Source: CALJFL01 sp963669435 (GTDB taxonomy: Bacteria > Pseudomonadota > Gammaproteobacteria > Pseudomonadales > Halieaceae). From it: DNA of 64,000 nt. The notes below the pieces were generated by a model. The model had not been told where the DNA came from. It made no database searches and worked only from the letters and a program-made list of their open reading frames with translations. The stretch covers positions 2,170,001 to 2,234,000 of the forward strand of contig OY770025.1 in NCBI GenBank assembly GCA_963669435.1, given 5' to 3'. Position numbers and translations under genes: made by a program. Below are positions 25,414 through 34,641 of this stretch, piece by piece (the stretch's first letter is position 1; the number at the start of each line of letters is the position of its first letter).

Positions 25414-26668
25414 AGTTGAGCGGAAGCTCCAGCAAAGCACGACTGCCGCCGTCAGGCAGGGCAGCGATATTTAGACTACCGCCGTAGCGCTGTACGATAG
25501 CATTGCTGAGAAACAAGCCCAGGCCCATACCGTCTGTCTTACTGGACGCCATCGGTTGTCCCGATTTTACTGTGAACTCCTGGGCGATTCCCCCGCCGTC
25601 ATCGACGATTTCAAGTTGCCAGGTCTGGGTGTCCCAACTGCAGCCTATGCTTATCTGTTCTTTACAGGCTTCCGCAGCGTTATCCAGCAGGTTGTGGATT
25701 GCCTGGTTTAGCGTCGGGTCGGTGGCGATCAGTGGCGCTTCGCCCTCGCCGGTAATATCCAATGTGTAATTTGCCGTGGGCCGCATCAGCTGCCACTGTT
25801 CCAGCAATTGTCGCAAGAATCGATCGATTGCAATGGATGTGCGTTCACCGTGTTGGTGCGTCTCGGCAGTGGCCACCATTTGCTGCAAGCGTTCCTTGCA
25901 GTGCGCGAGTTGTTGTTGCAGCAGTTTAATGTCGTCTTGTGGGACGGCGGGGTCTGACTGCATATCTTCCAGCACGATGGACATGGTGGACATGGGGGTG
26001 CCAAGCTCGTGGGCGGTACCCGCCGCCATGGTGGCGATAGCCACGATATGGTCATTGCGCATAGAGCGCTCTCGCCGGTCGATCAGTTCCTGCCGCTGGT
26101 CGCGCAGGGTTTGTCCCATTTTCACCACGAAAAAGGTAATCAGCACCGCGCTGACAAAAAAGTTTATCCACATGCCGACCACGTGCGTGTTGAATGTTTG
26201 GTGGTGGGCGCCGGCATCGGGCGTGAGAATTTGCAGCGGTTGGAACTGCACCATTAGCACACTGTAAGCCGCCAATGAGGTGGCGGCGATAGCCCAGGTA
26301 AATCGAGCAGGTAGCAGTGCGGCGGAAATACACAGCGGCACCAGGTAGTAGGAGACGAAGGGGTTGGTGCCGCCCCCGGTGAAATAGAGCAGTGCACTCA
26401 GGCCGATAACATCGACCAGTAAGTGCGAAAAGTACAGCCGATTGTTCTGCGTATCGGCTCGCTTGCTCAGCCACAGAGTGACAACGTTGCCTATGGCCAT
26501 GGCAACGAGAATGGCCAACAGGGCCCCGTAATTGATAGCGGCAACCAGTGCAAAGTGGGCATAGGCCAGCAGACACAAGACACCGGCTACCAACAGACTG
26601 CGGATCAGCACCAGTCGGCGCAGGTTTATCGGGTTGGTGGCGTAGGCAGTCTCGGGTGTATTGGGCAT
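25406..26668 (-). CDS. RegB/PrrB-type redox sensor histidine kinase
   Basis: A 420-residue kinase with six hydrophobic segments in the first 185 residues. The quinone-site signature GGGTNPF (98-104) of RegB is present. The H-box has His220 in the TAHELGTPMS context, and Cys257 (AHCKERL) falls at the place of the redox-active Cys265 of Rhodobacter RegB. The ATPase domain (N-box LLDNAAEA, G-boxes DDGGGI and GMGLGLF) completes it. It should autophosphorylate when the quinone pool and Cys are reduced and phosphorylate the downstream regulator. It carries both known RegB redox switches. Confidence 0.92.
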   Translation of the reverse strand: MPNTPETAYATNPINLRRLVLIRSLLVAGVLCLLAYAHFALVAAINYGALLAILVAMAIGNVVTLWLSKRADTQNNRLYFSHLLVDVIGLSALLYFTGGGTNPFVSYYLVPLCISAALLPARFTWAIAATSLAAYSVLMVQFQPLQILTPDAGAHHQTFNTHVVGMWINFFVSAVLITFFVVKMGQTLRDQRQELIDRRERSMRNDHIVAIATMAAGTAHELGTPMSTMSIVLEDMQSDPAVPQDDIKLLQQQLAHCKERLQQMVATAETHQHGERTSIAIDRFLRQLLEQWQLMRPTANYTLDITGEGEAPLIATDPTLNQAIHNLLDNAAEACKEQISIGCSWDTQTWQLEIVDDGGGIAQEFTVKSGQPMASSKTDGMGLGLFLSNAIVQRYGGSLNIAALPDGGSRALLELPLNYE

Positions 26669-26738
26669 CGCTTTGGCATCTCTAGCGGCCTGAGATTATA
26701 CCCGAGTCACTGCGCTTTGATGCAGGTAGCGGCCTAAA

Positions 26739-27788
26739 CTAGGAAGATGGCCAGATGGGCGGCCACTTGTTGTGTCGGGCCACGTAATCCTCGATTGCTA
26801 CGCTCTTGTATGTGCTTTTTGCATAACGGGTTTTGACGCTGGGGTGAATCCAGCTGGGGATTTTGTCCGGGTCCGGAATCTCCCTGATCCGCTTACCCAA
26901 AAGCTTGAATTTGCCTTTGTACTCGTTGTGCTGGGACGCCAGGGGATTGAGCACTGGCTTCGAAAGAAACGTTTCGAACACCAGTCCCTTGCCTTTGTCG
27001 TTGGCCTCCTGCATCAGCCAGCGCATGGGAATGTCGGCCAAGTTGGCGCCATCTTTGTCCGGCCTGTAACTGCCGCCCACGTCACAGTGCACACCGGCAA
27101 ACCAAACCTGTTCCAGGTCGACCTCTTTGCGTGGTTCCCAGATTGTCGGCTCAAAATCGTCGCGCAACTCGTCGAGACTCAGCGCGTGCCGTGCCTTGAT
27201 GATATTGCTGCCCAGCTTGCGATCATAAAACAGGTGTTTGTCTTTGATCAGCCCAAATACGGAGAAGGGCAAGCCCATGGCGCCGACCGTGTCCCAGACG
27301 CCTATGAAGTTGATTTTCACCTTGTCGCGAATGGAGTGCTTTTTGCGCCAGTCGCGGGAAAAGGGATCTCGCGGCTTGTACTTCTTGGTTTTGTAGATAT
27401 CGAAGGCCCGTTCAATCAGCCTGCCCTCGGCGCTTTTCACTATGCTGCAATTATTGATTAGCCCGCACAGGCTGCGCACGGTATAGGCGCCGCGGCTGAA
27501 GCCGAACAGGTAAATTTCATCGCCCGGTGCGTAGTTGTGGACCAGGAAGCGATAACAGTCCATCACGTTCTTCTCCAGCCCTTCGCCCATGCCGCCGCCG
27601 GTAAGTTTGTCGTGATAGGAGCCGATGCCCCAGTCGTAAAAGACGATTTGTTTTACGCCGTTCTTGTCTTTCGGCGCAACTCCGCGCGCGAACTTCAGTA
27701 CATTGGTGGGGTAGTCGTCCTTACCCAACTGTTCGGGGCGATTCCAGGTGCCGTCGGCGCATATGACAATCCTTTTCACGTTGCTCAT
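26739..27788 (-). CDS. DUF2235 alpha/beta-hydrolase-like protein
   Basis: A 349-residue protein of the DUF2235 family, whose members include Tle1-type phospholipase effectors and uncharacterised hydrolases. It has the DGTWNRPE opening (residues 12-19), a GFSRG nucleophile elbow at 96-100 with Ser98, the VWDTVGAMGLP block with a likely catalytic Asp, and a FAGVHCDVGGSY block with a likely catalytic His. No type VI secretion genes, immunity gene or PAAR/VgrG partner is near, so a housekeeping or secreted-lipase role is equally possible. It stands alone between the RegB gene and rep. Confidence 0.85.
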   Translation of the reverse strand: MSNVKRIVICADGTWNRPEQLGKDDYPTNVLKFARGVAPKDKNGVKQIVFYDWGIGSYHDKLTGGGMGEGLEKNVMDCYRFLVHNYAPGDEIYLFGFSRGAYTVRSLCGLINNCSIVKSAEGRLIERAFDIYKTKKYKPRDPFSRDWRKKHSIRDKVKINFIGVWDTVGAMGLPFSVFGLIKDKHLFYDRKLGSNIIKARHALSLDELRDDFEPTIWEPRKEVDLEQVWFAGVHCDVGGSYRPDKDGANLADIPMRWLMQEANDKGKGLVFETFLSKPVLNPLASQHNEYKGKFKLLGKRIREIPDPDKIPSWIHPSVKTRYAKSTYKSVAIEDYVARHNKWPPIWPSS

Positions 27789-27855
27789 CTCCTTTGAAGC
27801 GCAAGCAGGTAAAAAGAATCTTGGTCCAAATTGTCAGGAAGTCAATTTGTCCGTG

Positions 27856-29853
27856 TCAGGCAAACAGCGATTTCAGGCTCGCGAGGGTCTCCTGGCCGCG
27901 CTCTTCGTTGGCTTCTTGCTCGTCCTCATCGCCGCCTTGCCATTGCAGGTCGTCGGCCGGAAGTTCCTCGATAAAGCGACTGGGCTCGCACTTGATCGTT
28001 TCGCCAAACTGGCGGCGTTTTCTGGCAAGCGTCATGCATAGGGTCTGTTGTGCCCGGGTGATCCCCACGTAGGCTAGGCGGCGCTCCTCGTCGATGTTAC
28101 CGTCATCGACACTGGCCCTGTGAGGCAGCAGGTTTTCCTCCACACCGATAATGTAGACGTGTGGGAACTCCAGCCCCTTGGAGGCATGTAACGTCATCAA
28201 CTGAACCGAATCGTCGCTGGCGTCTTCTTCTTCCTGTTGCTCCATCAGGTCGCGCAACACCAGCCGCGATATGGCTTCTTCGAGAGGCACTTGTTCTTCC
28301 TGCATGACCCGGTGCAGGTTGTCCACCAGGAAATTCACATTCGCCATGCGACGTTCGGCAACCTCTTCACTGGAGCTGAGCTGATTCAGCCACTCTTCGT
28401 AGTCCATGTCCCGTATCATCTGGCGTATCCCGGACACACCTGTGTCACCGGAGCAACGGCGGCGGATGTTTGCCATCCAGTCCTGAAATTCCCCGAGGCG
28501 GCGCAGACCAATCTCCGACACCTCTGAACTGCTGATGCGGCGACAGGCCTGGCTGAGGCTGCAATGCTGCGCCTGCGCAAAGTTGCCCAGCGCTTCCAGT
28601 GTTGATGCACCCAGCTTGCGTCGGGGCACGTTGGCTATGCGCAGGAAGGCGTTATCGTCGTTCTCGTTAAGAATGAGGCGCAGGTAGGCCATAATGTCCT
28701 TGACCTCGTTGCGCGCGAAAAACGAGGTGCCGCCGCTCATATGGTAGGGGACCTGGTGTTGTTGCAGAGCCAGTTCCAGCAGCCGGGATTGGTGGTTGCC
28801 ACGGTATAGCACGGCATAATCCCCCAGCCGCGTTCGCCTGCGCATCCGGTGGTCAAGAATCTCCGCGACCACCTGTTCGGCCTCCGCATTTTCGTCAGCA
28901 CAACGCAGCACCCGCAGCGGTTCGCCGTAGCCCAGTTCACTCCACAGCTGCTTGTCGAAGGTGTGAGGATTGTTGGCAATCAGCGTGTTGGCGGCCTTGA
29001 GGATGCGTGAGGTCGAACGGTAGTTCTGCTCAAGCTTGACCACCTTCAAGTTGGAAAAATCGGTTTCCAACTGTGCGAGGTTTTCCGGCCGCGCGCCGCG
29101 CCAGGCATAGATCGATTGGTCGTCGTCCCCAACCACCGTCAGCCCGCCACGAACGCCGATCAGTTGCCGGACCAACAAGTACTGGCTGGAGTTAGTGTCC
29201 TGGTATTCGTCTACCAGCAGGTAATGCATGCGGTTTTGCCAGCGCTCCAGCACTTCAGGGGAGCGCTCGAACAGGATGGTCGGCAGTAGGATAAGATCGT
29301 CGAAGTCCAGAGCGTTGTAGGCCCGCAGCGCCCGGTTGTAGCGCAGGTAGGCCTGGGCGCAGAGCATGTCCGCCGGGCTGCTGGCACTGGCGACGGCCTG
29401 TTCGGGCAGCACCCGGTCGTTTTTCCACTGGGATATGCGCTGCTGTATCGTGTCCGCCTTGTCGCCCTCGGCTCCGTGCTCCTGGATCAGCAGATCACGA
29501 ATCAGGGTGTGGGTATCCTGGCCGTCGAATATCGAGAACCCCGGCTTCAGACCCAGTGATTTCAACTCGGTGCGAATGATACTCAGGCCGAGCTGGTGAA
29601 AGGTGCTCACCGTCAGCCCTTCCGCGGCGCCGCCGTTGATCAGTTTACCCACGCGCTCGCGCATTTCCCGGGCGGCTTTGTTGGTAAAGGTTACCGCCGC
29701 GATGTGTCTGGCCTTGATGCCGCAGGTATTGACCAGGTAGGCGATCTTCTGGGTGATAACACTGGTTTTGCCGCTGCCGGCGCCGGCCAGTACCAGCAGG
29801 GGGCCGTCGATATAGCGTACGGCCTCGCGTTGTCTCGGATTAAGCTGATTCAC
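27856..29853 (-). CDS. rep: ATP-dependent DNA helicase Rep
   Basis: A 665-residue superfamily 1 helicase. Walker A GAGSGKT (24-30) follows the Q-motif LNPRQREAV; motif II is DEYQDTN and motif III is VGDDDQSIYAWRGA; motifs V and VI are near 550-580 (TLHASKGLEF) and 610 (YVGITRAQ). Length and motif set favour Rep over UvrD (about 720) or PcrA. It unwinds DNA 3' to 5' ahead of replication forks and clears bound proteins. Rep and the CNNM gene are divergent across 230 bases in which I see no other gene. Confidence 0.93.
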   Translation of the reverse strand: MNQLNPRQREAVRYIDGPLLVLAGAGSGKTSVITQKIAYLVNTCGIKARHIAAVTFTNKAAREMRERVGKLINGGAAEGLTVSTFHQLGLSIIRTELKSLGLKPGFSIFDGQDTHTLIRDLLIQEHGAEGDKADTIQQRISQWKNDRVLPEQAVASASSPADMLCAQAYLRYNRALRAYNALDFDDLILLPTILFERSPEVLERWQNRMHYLLVDEYQDTNSSQYLLVRQLIGVRGGLTVVGDDDQSIYAWRGARPENLAQLETDFSNLKVVKLEQNYRSTSRILKAANTLIANNPHTFDKQLWSELGYGEPLRVLRCADENAEAEQVVAEILDHRMRRRTRLGDYAVLYRGNHQSRLLELALQQHQVPYHMSGGTSFFARNEVKDIMAYLRLILNENDDNAFLRIANVPRRKLGASTLEALGNFAQAQHCSLSQACRRISSSEVSEIGLRRLGEFQDWMANIRRRCSGDTGVSGIRQMIRDMDYEEWLNQLSSSEEVAERRMANVNFLVDNLHRVMQEEQVPLEEAISRLVLRDLMEQQEEEDASDDSVQLMTLHASKGLEFPHVYIIGVEENLLPHRASVDDGNIDEERRLAYVGITRAQQTLCMTLARKRRQFGETIKCEPSRFIEELPADDLQWQGGDEDEQEANEERGQETLASLKSLFA

Positions 29854-30083
29854 TGCGTTTGCTTGTTGGACCTGGTTACGAAATGACCGGGCGGTGGTGC
29901 TGATTCAGGCACTGCCGATGCGGCGCCAATGCTAGCACAGTGCTTCTCCTGCATCGCCGTTTTTCTGCTTGTGTCCTTAAATTATGCCCAGGAATTGTGC
30001 CCTGAAGTTGTGCCCAGAAAGGGCATTGGCTTTGCCGAAGATTCTGTACAATGGTGGCCGTTGCCATAGACAGACGCGCCCGT

Positions 30084-31115
30084 ATGACCTTACTTGTCAC
30101 CTACCTGATCATTGCCATCGGCGTGTCTTTCCTGTGCTCGGTGTTGGAGGCGGTACTGCTGTCGGTCACCCCGGTGTTTGTGGAGACCGAGGTCCGGCGC
30201 AAGCCGCGTCGCGGCAAGGTACTCAAGCAGGTGAGGACCGATCTCGACCAGTCGATATCCAGCATTCTCATATTGAACACCTTCGCCCACACCATGGGTG
30301 CTGCCGGTGTGGGTGCGCAGGCTTCCAACGTGTTCGGGGCAAAGTGGGAGAGCCTGATCGCCTTTCTGCTGACCCTGGCGATATTGTATTTCTCCGAGAT
30401 CATTCCCAAGACTCTGGGGGCCACATTCTGGCGACAGTTGGCAATTCCCGCGGCGTACACCATTCGCGTGATGGTGAAAATCTTGTACCCCTTTGTGTGG
30501 TTGTCTGCCCGCATTACCCGGTTGTTTTCAAAGAGTGACGATACGGTTGTGAGCCGCGAGGAATTGACGGCGCTGGCCCAGCTGGGGGCAGAAGAGGGTT
30601 CACTGGGCGCGCAGGAAAGCAAGCTGCTGGAGAATATCCTCTTGTTGCGCGAAACCCGTACCCGCCAGATCCTGACGCCGCGTTCGGTGGTAACGGCACT
30701 TCCGGCGGCGCTCACTGTGCGTGACGCGCTGGCGGAACTGGGAGAGAAGCCGTTCACCCGCATTCCGTTGTATGAACAGAACCTCGACAATGTCGTCGGC
30801 CTGGTATTTCGGCCAGCCTTGTTACAGGCCCATCACGACCAGGGTGATGACCGCACGCTGAGCGAGATTGGCTTGGAAATATTCCGGGTGTCCGAGGAGT
30901 TGCCCGTCTTGCGTTTGTTGGACCTGTTTATCACCCGCCGGGAGCATATGTTCCTGGTGGAGGACGAGTACGGGCAAACCGCGGGCATCGTCACGCTGGA
31001 AGACGCGCTGGAAACCATGCTCGGTCGCGAAATCATGGACGAGAGCGACAAGGTGGAAGATATGCAGGTTCTGGCTAAAAACAAGTACCGGGGTCGGCTC
31101 AGGGACGAGGACTGA
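30084..31115 (+). CDS. CNNM/CorC-family membrane protein (DUF21 plus CBS domains)
   Basis: About 343 residues from the ATG at 30084. The N-terminal DUF21/CNNM domain has four hydrophobic segments (about 1-25, 60-80, 92-112 and 120-145) with SEIIPKTLG near 113-121. The CBS pair covers about 195-310 (RQILTPRSVV; LVEDEYGQTAGIVTLEDALE). No transporter-associated (CorC-HlyC) C-terminal domain is present, so this is the short form. Members handle Mg2+ or related divalent-cation export or homeostasis. Confidence 0.85.
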   Translation: MTLLVTYLIIAIGVSFLCSVLEAVLLSVTPVFVETEVRRKPRRGKVLKQVRTDLDQSISSILILNTFAHTMGAAGVGAQASNVFGAKWESLIAFLLTLAILYFSEIIPKTLGATFWRQLAIPAAYTIRVMVKILYPFVWLSARITRLFSKSDDTVVSREELTALAQLGAEEGSLGAQESKLLENILLLRETRTRQILTPRSVVTALPAALTVRDALAELGEKPFTRIPLYEQNLDNVVGLVFRPALLQAHHDQGDDRTLSEIGLEIFRVSEELPVLRLLDLFITRREHMFLVEDEYGQTAGIVTLEDALETMLGREIMDESDKVEDMQVLAKNKYRGRLRDED

Positions 31116-31117
31116 AC

Positions 31118-31891
31118 GTGCAGGAAGCAACAACAGACCTGGCCATCTGCCTGGGGCCCTACGGTAGTGGCACTAACTTCCTCATCAAGACGCTGGAGCA
31201 ATCCGGCATCGTGGTGAGTAATGGTATCAGCAAGAACCATTGGAACCGACACCACAAGACAGTGTTCAAGCACTACGTGGTTGAAGAGGATGTTCTGAAG
31301 ATTCTCACGCTGCCGCCGCAGCCGCGTTTTGTCTGTATCTACAAACACCCGCTATTCTGGTTTAAAAGCCTGCAACGGATGGTCGAGAGCGGCCTTATGC
31401 CGGCACCCCAGATGAGCCAATTGAAGGGGGTGCCACTCAGCCACTTTATCCGCCAGCCCGGCAGTATCGTCAGTGCTCGCCGCGAGATCGACCTTCCCCC
31501 GGAGGAAATTGAAGGTGGGGTGCGAGTTCATTACGCAAACCTGGTCGACCTGTGGAATCAATACGCCAGAGGTTATGCCAGCCGCCTGCCCGCGGGTTCA
31601 ATACTACTGCCCTACGAGAAAGTCATCAGCAAACCGGATGCGTATGTACAGGCGATTCTCAAGCAGTTTAGCCTCGACACGCAGTCGGTGGTTATCGACA
31701 AGAGTCGGCGATTCCAGGTCGGGAATTCCCCCGGTCACGGTCGCAACTTCGACGAGTCGTTAGCCTATTACCTGGAGCCGGCGAATCTACTGGAGGGCTA
31801 CTCCGAGGAGGATCTTGCCTTTATCGAGGCATCGATTGATAACGAGCGCTTGCAGCGGCTGGGATATGCATCCTTGCGGAAAGTGCTTTAG
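31118..31891 (+). CDS. P-loop sulfotransferase-like protein
   Basis: A 257-residue protein starting at a GTG two bases after the CNNM stop. The N-terminal GPYGSGTN (13-20) looks like the 5'-phosphosulfate-binding P-loop of sulfotransferases; a second element, YKHPLFWFKSLQRM near 75-88, resembles their 3'-phosphate-binding region, and ILLPYEKVISKPDAYV fits the family's later strand-helix. I judge it a distant sulfotransferase or nucleotide-binding relative; the acceptor is unknown. It is probably co-transcribed with the CNNM gene. Confidence 0.6.
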   Translation: MQEATTDLAICLGPYGSGTNFLIKTLEQSGIVVSNGISKNHWNRHHKTVFKHYVVEEDVLKILTLPPQPRFVCIYKHPLFWFKSLQRMVESGLMPAPQMSQLKGVPLSHFIRQPGSIVSARREIDLPPEEIEGGVRVHYANLVDLWNQYARGYASRLPAGSILLPYEKVISKPDAYVQAILKQFSLDTQSVVIDKSRRFQVGNSPGHGRNFDESLAYYLEPANLLEGYSEEDLAFIEASIDNERLQRLGYASLRKVL

Positions 31892-32031
31892 CAGAAACTC
31901 GAAACTTATAATCTCAGATCGTGATTGCAAAAGGCCAGCACTTCACTGAGTTGTGCGAAGAACTGGCCACCCTGCTCGTTAATTCTTATTACGTCATTGA
32001 TTCTCAGTGGAGAAACAGCCCGCCACTGAAG

Positions 32032-32060
32032 AAAAAAGCGCCGCGAACAAGGCCGCGGCG
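32032..32060 (-). terminator. Intrinsic terminator of the TonB-dependent receptor gene
   Basis: On the minus strand, CGCCGCG/CGCGGCG arms are followed by GC and six T. It lies about 70 bases past the receptor's stop codon. Confidence 0.8.
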
Positions 32061-32131
32061 AAGCTCCCACCCAACTTGATTGAGCTCTCTACCTGCACAT
32101 TTGCCGCAGGGCCACAGGGCCAGGAACTCGG

Positions 32132-34315
32132 TTAAAATCGGTATGCTAGTGTAGCGCCGTACCAACGAGGCGGTGCGTAGACCTCTTCACTGATTCCCAA
32201 TAGTCCCAGGTCCAGGTTGTAAAGTCGGTAGGTTTCATCACCGGCATTTTTCACCCAGCCGGTGAGCTGCCAGGCCTCCGAGGAGGAGGTGTAAGAGATT
32301 CTGGCATTCCAGACCAGGTAGGAATCCTCCTCGGAGATCTGGGAATTGGTCGCCTCGATGTATTGATCCTCGTTCCAGACGCCATCGAGCTGCACGGCCA
32401 CCATGCCATTGAGCATTTCCCATTCGTAGCGTATCAGCCCATTAATACTCAACTGAGGCGCGTTGGGAAATTCTGTTTCTACCGTACCGCCAAACACATC
32501 GGGAACTTCATCAACTGTTGAATCGATGTAGGCCGCACCCAGCAAGATATCCAGGCCCTCGGAGGGATACAGGGTCAGTTCAAGCTCACCTCCCCAGGAA
32601 TCCGCATCCGAATTGGCGACCTGCGGTGTCAACTCCAGCAGGGAGAAGGCCTGGTAGTCCTCGTAGTCGTAGTAGTACAGGGCCATGTTCAGACGGGCCC
32701 AGTTGCTAAGGTCTGTCTTGATGCCCACCTCATAGGAATAGAGCACTTCCTCATCGTGCTTGAGGTTTGCTGGTTCAACCGCGGCCACTGTGCCCAGTGG
32801 GTCGATGGACCAGTTGCCGCCCTTGATACCCCGGTTCCAGGAACCATAGAGCAGCGTGCCGTTGTCCGTGGTGTAGTTCAGCTGTAGGCGGGCAGCGTAA
32901 TCGTCGTAATCGATCGAATCGATGTCGTTAATGTCCACATCCTTGATATCGAACACTTGGGTGGGTGGTATGCCCGCGGCAAGTTCGGTGTACACCTGGG
33001 TGTAATCGATATCCTTACTATCATCGGACCAGCGCAAACCACCGATCAGGGATAGATTCTCAGTGAGGTCGTACTCAACCTGCCCGAATACCGACCAGTT
33101 GGTCGCGTCCAACTCTGTGAACGTAACCTGCATTGCCGAATCCGTGGTAGCACCAGCACCCTCAAGGATTGCGACCCCCTGCACGCTCTGGTTGGAATCG
33201 GTGGTCATATCAAGGTAATAGACGCCTGTTTGCCAACGCAGTCGATCAGCGTTACCGGACAACCGGAGCTCCTGCGCGAAGTTTTCAAAATCCGTATTTG
33301 TCTCATACGGGAAAAAGAAGAGACCGCCACCCGCATCTTCCAGATACTCTTTTTCCAGATCCAGGTAGTTGGTAATAGAGACCAATTCCATGGTGCCGCC
33401 CAGATTCCAGGTCAGCGTGGCGGTAACGCTGGTATTTTCCCTGTCGAAGGTTCCCTCGATGGTTGAAGCGTGTTCGAGTTCATCGGTCAATCGTCCCGGT
33501 GCATCCACCCCGAGACCTGTATTAGGATCAAATGTCGCGAAATTGATGGAGTAGGTACCTGAGGGAACATCATCGTCCTCAGAGCGGGTAATCCTTACAT
33601 CGGCCAGGAAATCCTCGCCAACATCCAGTTGAAATGATCCGCGCAGGGTGTAGCCGTCGGCGCCATGGGCATCGCGGGTACCCGGTGTCACCGATTCAAC
33701 GTAGCCATCGTTTTCCTGCCAGCGCCCGGACAACCTGGCGCGGAAGCTATCACTGAGGGCACCACCCACGCCGCCCTCTACAGCGCGCATATCGAATTCA
33801 CCGCCCTGTACTTCGATGTAACCATTAAGTTCTTCATCGGTGGCGCCATTGGTGATGTAGTGGACCAGGCCACCCGTGGTATTGCGTCCAAACAGCGTAC
33901 CCTGCGGCCCGCGCAGAACCTCAACCCGATCTACGTCGAACAGCTGGCCATTGATGGCATTCATACTCGGCACGTAGGCCCCATCCACATAGACAGCCAC
34001 AGGCGCCTCCAGATTGTCCTGGAAGTTATTCTGTGAAATACCGCGCAGGTTGATGATGGTAAAGGCAGGTGTGAAGGTCTGTAGCTGCATGGCCGGCACC
34101 TGTTGGATGATATCAACACTGTTGGTCATGCCCAGGTCTTTAAGTTGATTACCGTTGAAAGCAGTCACCGAGATGCCAACATCCTGTAGGTTCTGCTCTC
34201 GTTTCTGGGCGGTAACTATTACTTCTTCCAATACAGCAGACTGTGCGGCGTTACTGGACAGTATTGCTGCAGTAGCTACAAAGACTGCCTGGTTTACATT
34301 CTTTTTTAGAAACAT
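32132..34315 (-). CDS. TonB-dependent outer-membrane receptor
   Basis: A 727-residue receptor. Signal peptide about 1-27; TonB box EEVIVTAQKR (30-39); plug domain about 45-160 with the VLRGPQGTLFGRNTTGG element; then the 22-strand barrel ending YRF. The sequence type (IIQQVPAM, NAINGQLFDVDRVEVLRGPQG) is that of the large group of receptors in marine and sphingomonad-like bacteria tied to uptake of sterol, aromatic or polymer-derived substrates, not of classical siderophore receptors. The regulator immediately divergent and a small exported ORF share its promoter region. Confidence 0.93.
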   Translation of the reverse strand: MFLKKNVNQAVFVATAAILSSNAAQSAVLEEVIVTAQKREQNLQDVGISVTAFNGNQLKDLGMTNSVDIIQQVPAMQLQTFTPAFTIINLRGISQNNFQDNLEAPVAVYVDGAYVPSMNAINGQLFDVDRVEVLRGPQGTLFGRNTTGGLVHYITNGATDEELNGYIEVQGGEFDMRAVEGGVGGALSDSFRARLSGRWQENDGYVESVTPGTRDAHGADGYTLRGSFQLDVGEDFLADVRITRSEDDDVPSGTYSINFATFDPNTGLGVDAPGRLTDELEHASTIEGTFDRENTSVTATLTWNLGGTMELVSITNYLDLEKEYLEDAGGGLFFFPYETNTDFENFAQELRLSGNADRLRWQTGVYYLDMTTDSNQSVQGVAILEGAGATTDSAMQVTFTELDATNWSVFGQVEYDLTENLSLIGGLRWSDDSKDIDYTQVYTELAAGIPPTQVFDIKDVDINDIDSIDYDDYAARLQLNYTTDNGTLLYGSWNRGIKGGNWSIDPLGTVAAVEPANLKHDEEVLYSYEVGIKTDLSNWARLNMALYYYDYEDYQAFSLLELTPQVANSDADSWGGELELTLYPSEGLDILLGAAYIDSTVDEVPDVFGGTVETEFPNAPQLSINGLIRYEWEMLNGMVAVQLDGVWNEDQYIEATNSQISEEDSYLVWNARISYTSSSEAWQLTGWVKNAGDETYRLYNLDLGLLGISEEVYAPPRWYGATLAYRF

Positions 34316-34351
34316 TGCGACTTCCTCTTATAGTTTGTTACTTCGCTTCGG

Positions 34352-34519
34352 TTAACCTCTCGCTGCCTGGTGACCGGCGCGTTCACGTTCGTACACCGCG
34401 CCCTCCCACATCTGCATGCCCACCAAATCGGCATCAGCCGCGCTGACAAGGGTGCCCGGTAGCAGGCCGATAACCAGCGCAAAAAGGCGGATTCTCAAAC
34501 GCGCGACAATTCCAGTCAT
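34352..34519 (-). CDS. Small exported peptide, possibly gene remnant
   Basis: A 55-residue frame from an ATG at 34519 with a strong GAGGAGAGGA ribosome-binding site. The first 32 residues form a good signal peptide (RLRIRLFALVIGLLPGTLVSA); only about 23 residues follow. It precedes the TonB receptor gene by 36 bases and must be the first gene of that transcript. It may be a genuine small secreted peptide, or the 5' remnant of a larger exported protein lost by deletion. I do not recognise the mature part. Confidence 0.45.
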   Translation of the reverse strand: MTGIVARLRIRLFALVIGLLPGTLVSAADADLVGMQMWEGAVYERERAGHQAARG

Positions 34520-34556
34520 GTTTGTTCCTCTCCTCAATCACCTTATTTGCTCGACT

Positions 34557-34586
34557 GAGCTATAATTAATAGCTCAAGCGAGCTAT
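34557..34586. promoter_or_regulatory. Palindromic operator between TetR and TonB-receptor genes
   Basis: GAGCTAT (34557-34563) is mirrored by ATAGCTC (34569-34575) across AATTA, and a further GAGCTAT half-site lies at 34580-34586. It is in the 122-base gap between the divergent small ORF/receptor transcript and the TetR gene, the usual place for a TetR operator. Confidence 0.65.
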
Positions 34587-34641
34587 TAAATCAAGAGAAA
34601 GTTTGATAAGTTGATCCCACACGCTGATAGAAGGAATCCAC

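Noticed and set aside
26739..27788. Type VI secretion effector locus
   Set aside because: No VgrG, PAAR, Hcp or immunity-like gene within the window; only the hydrolase itself is seen.
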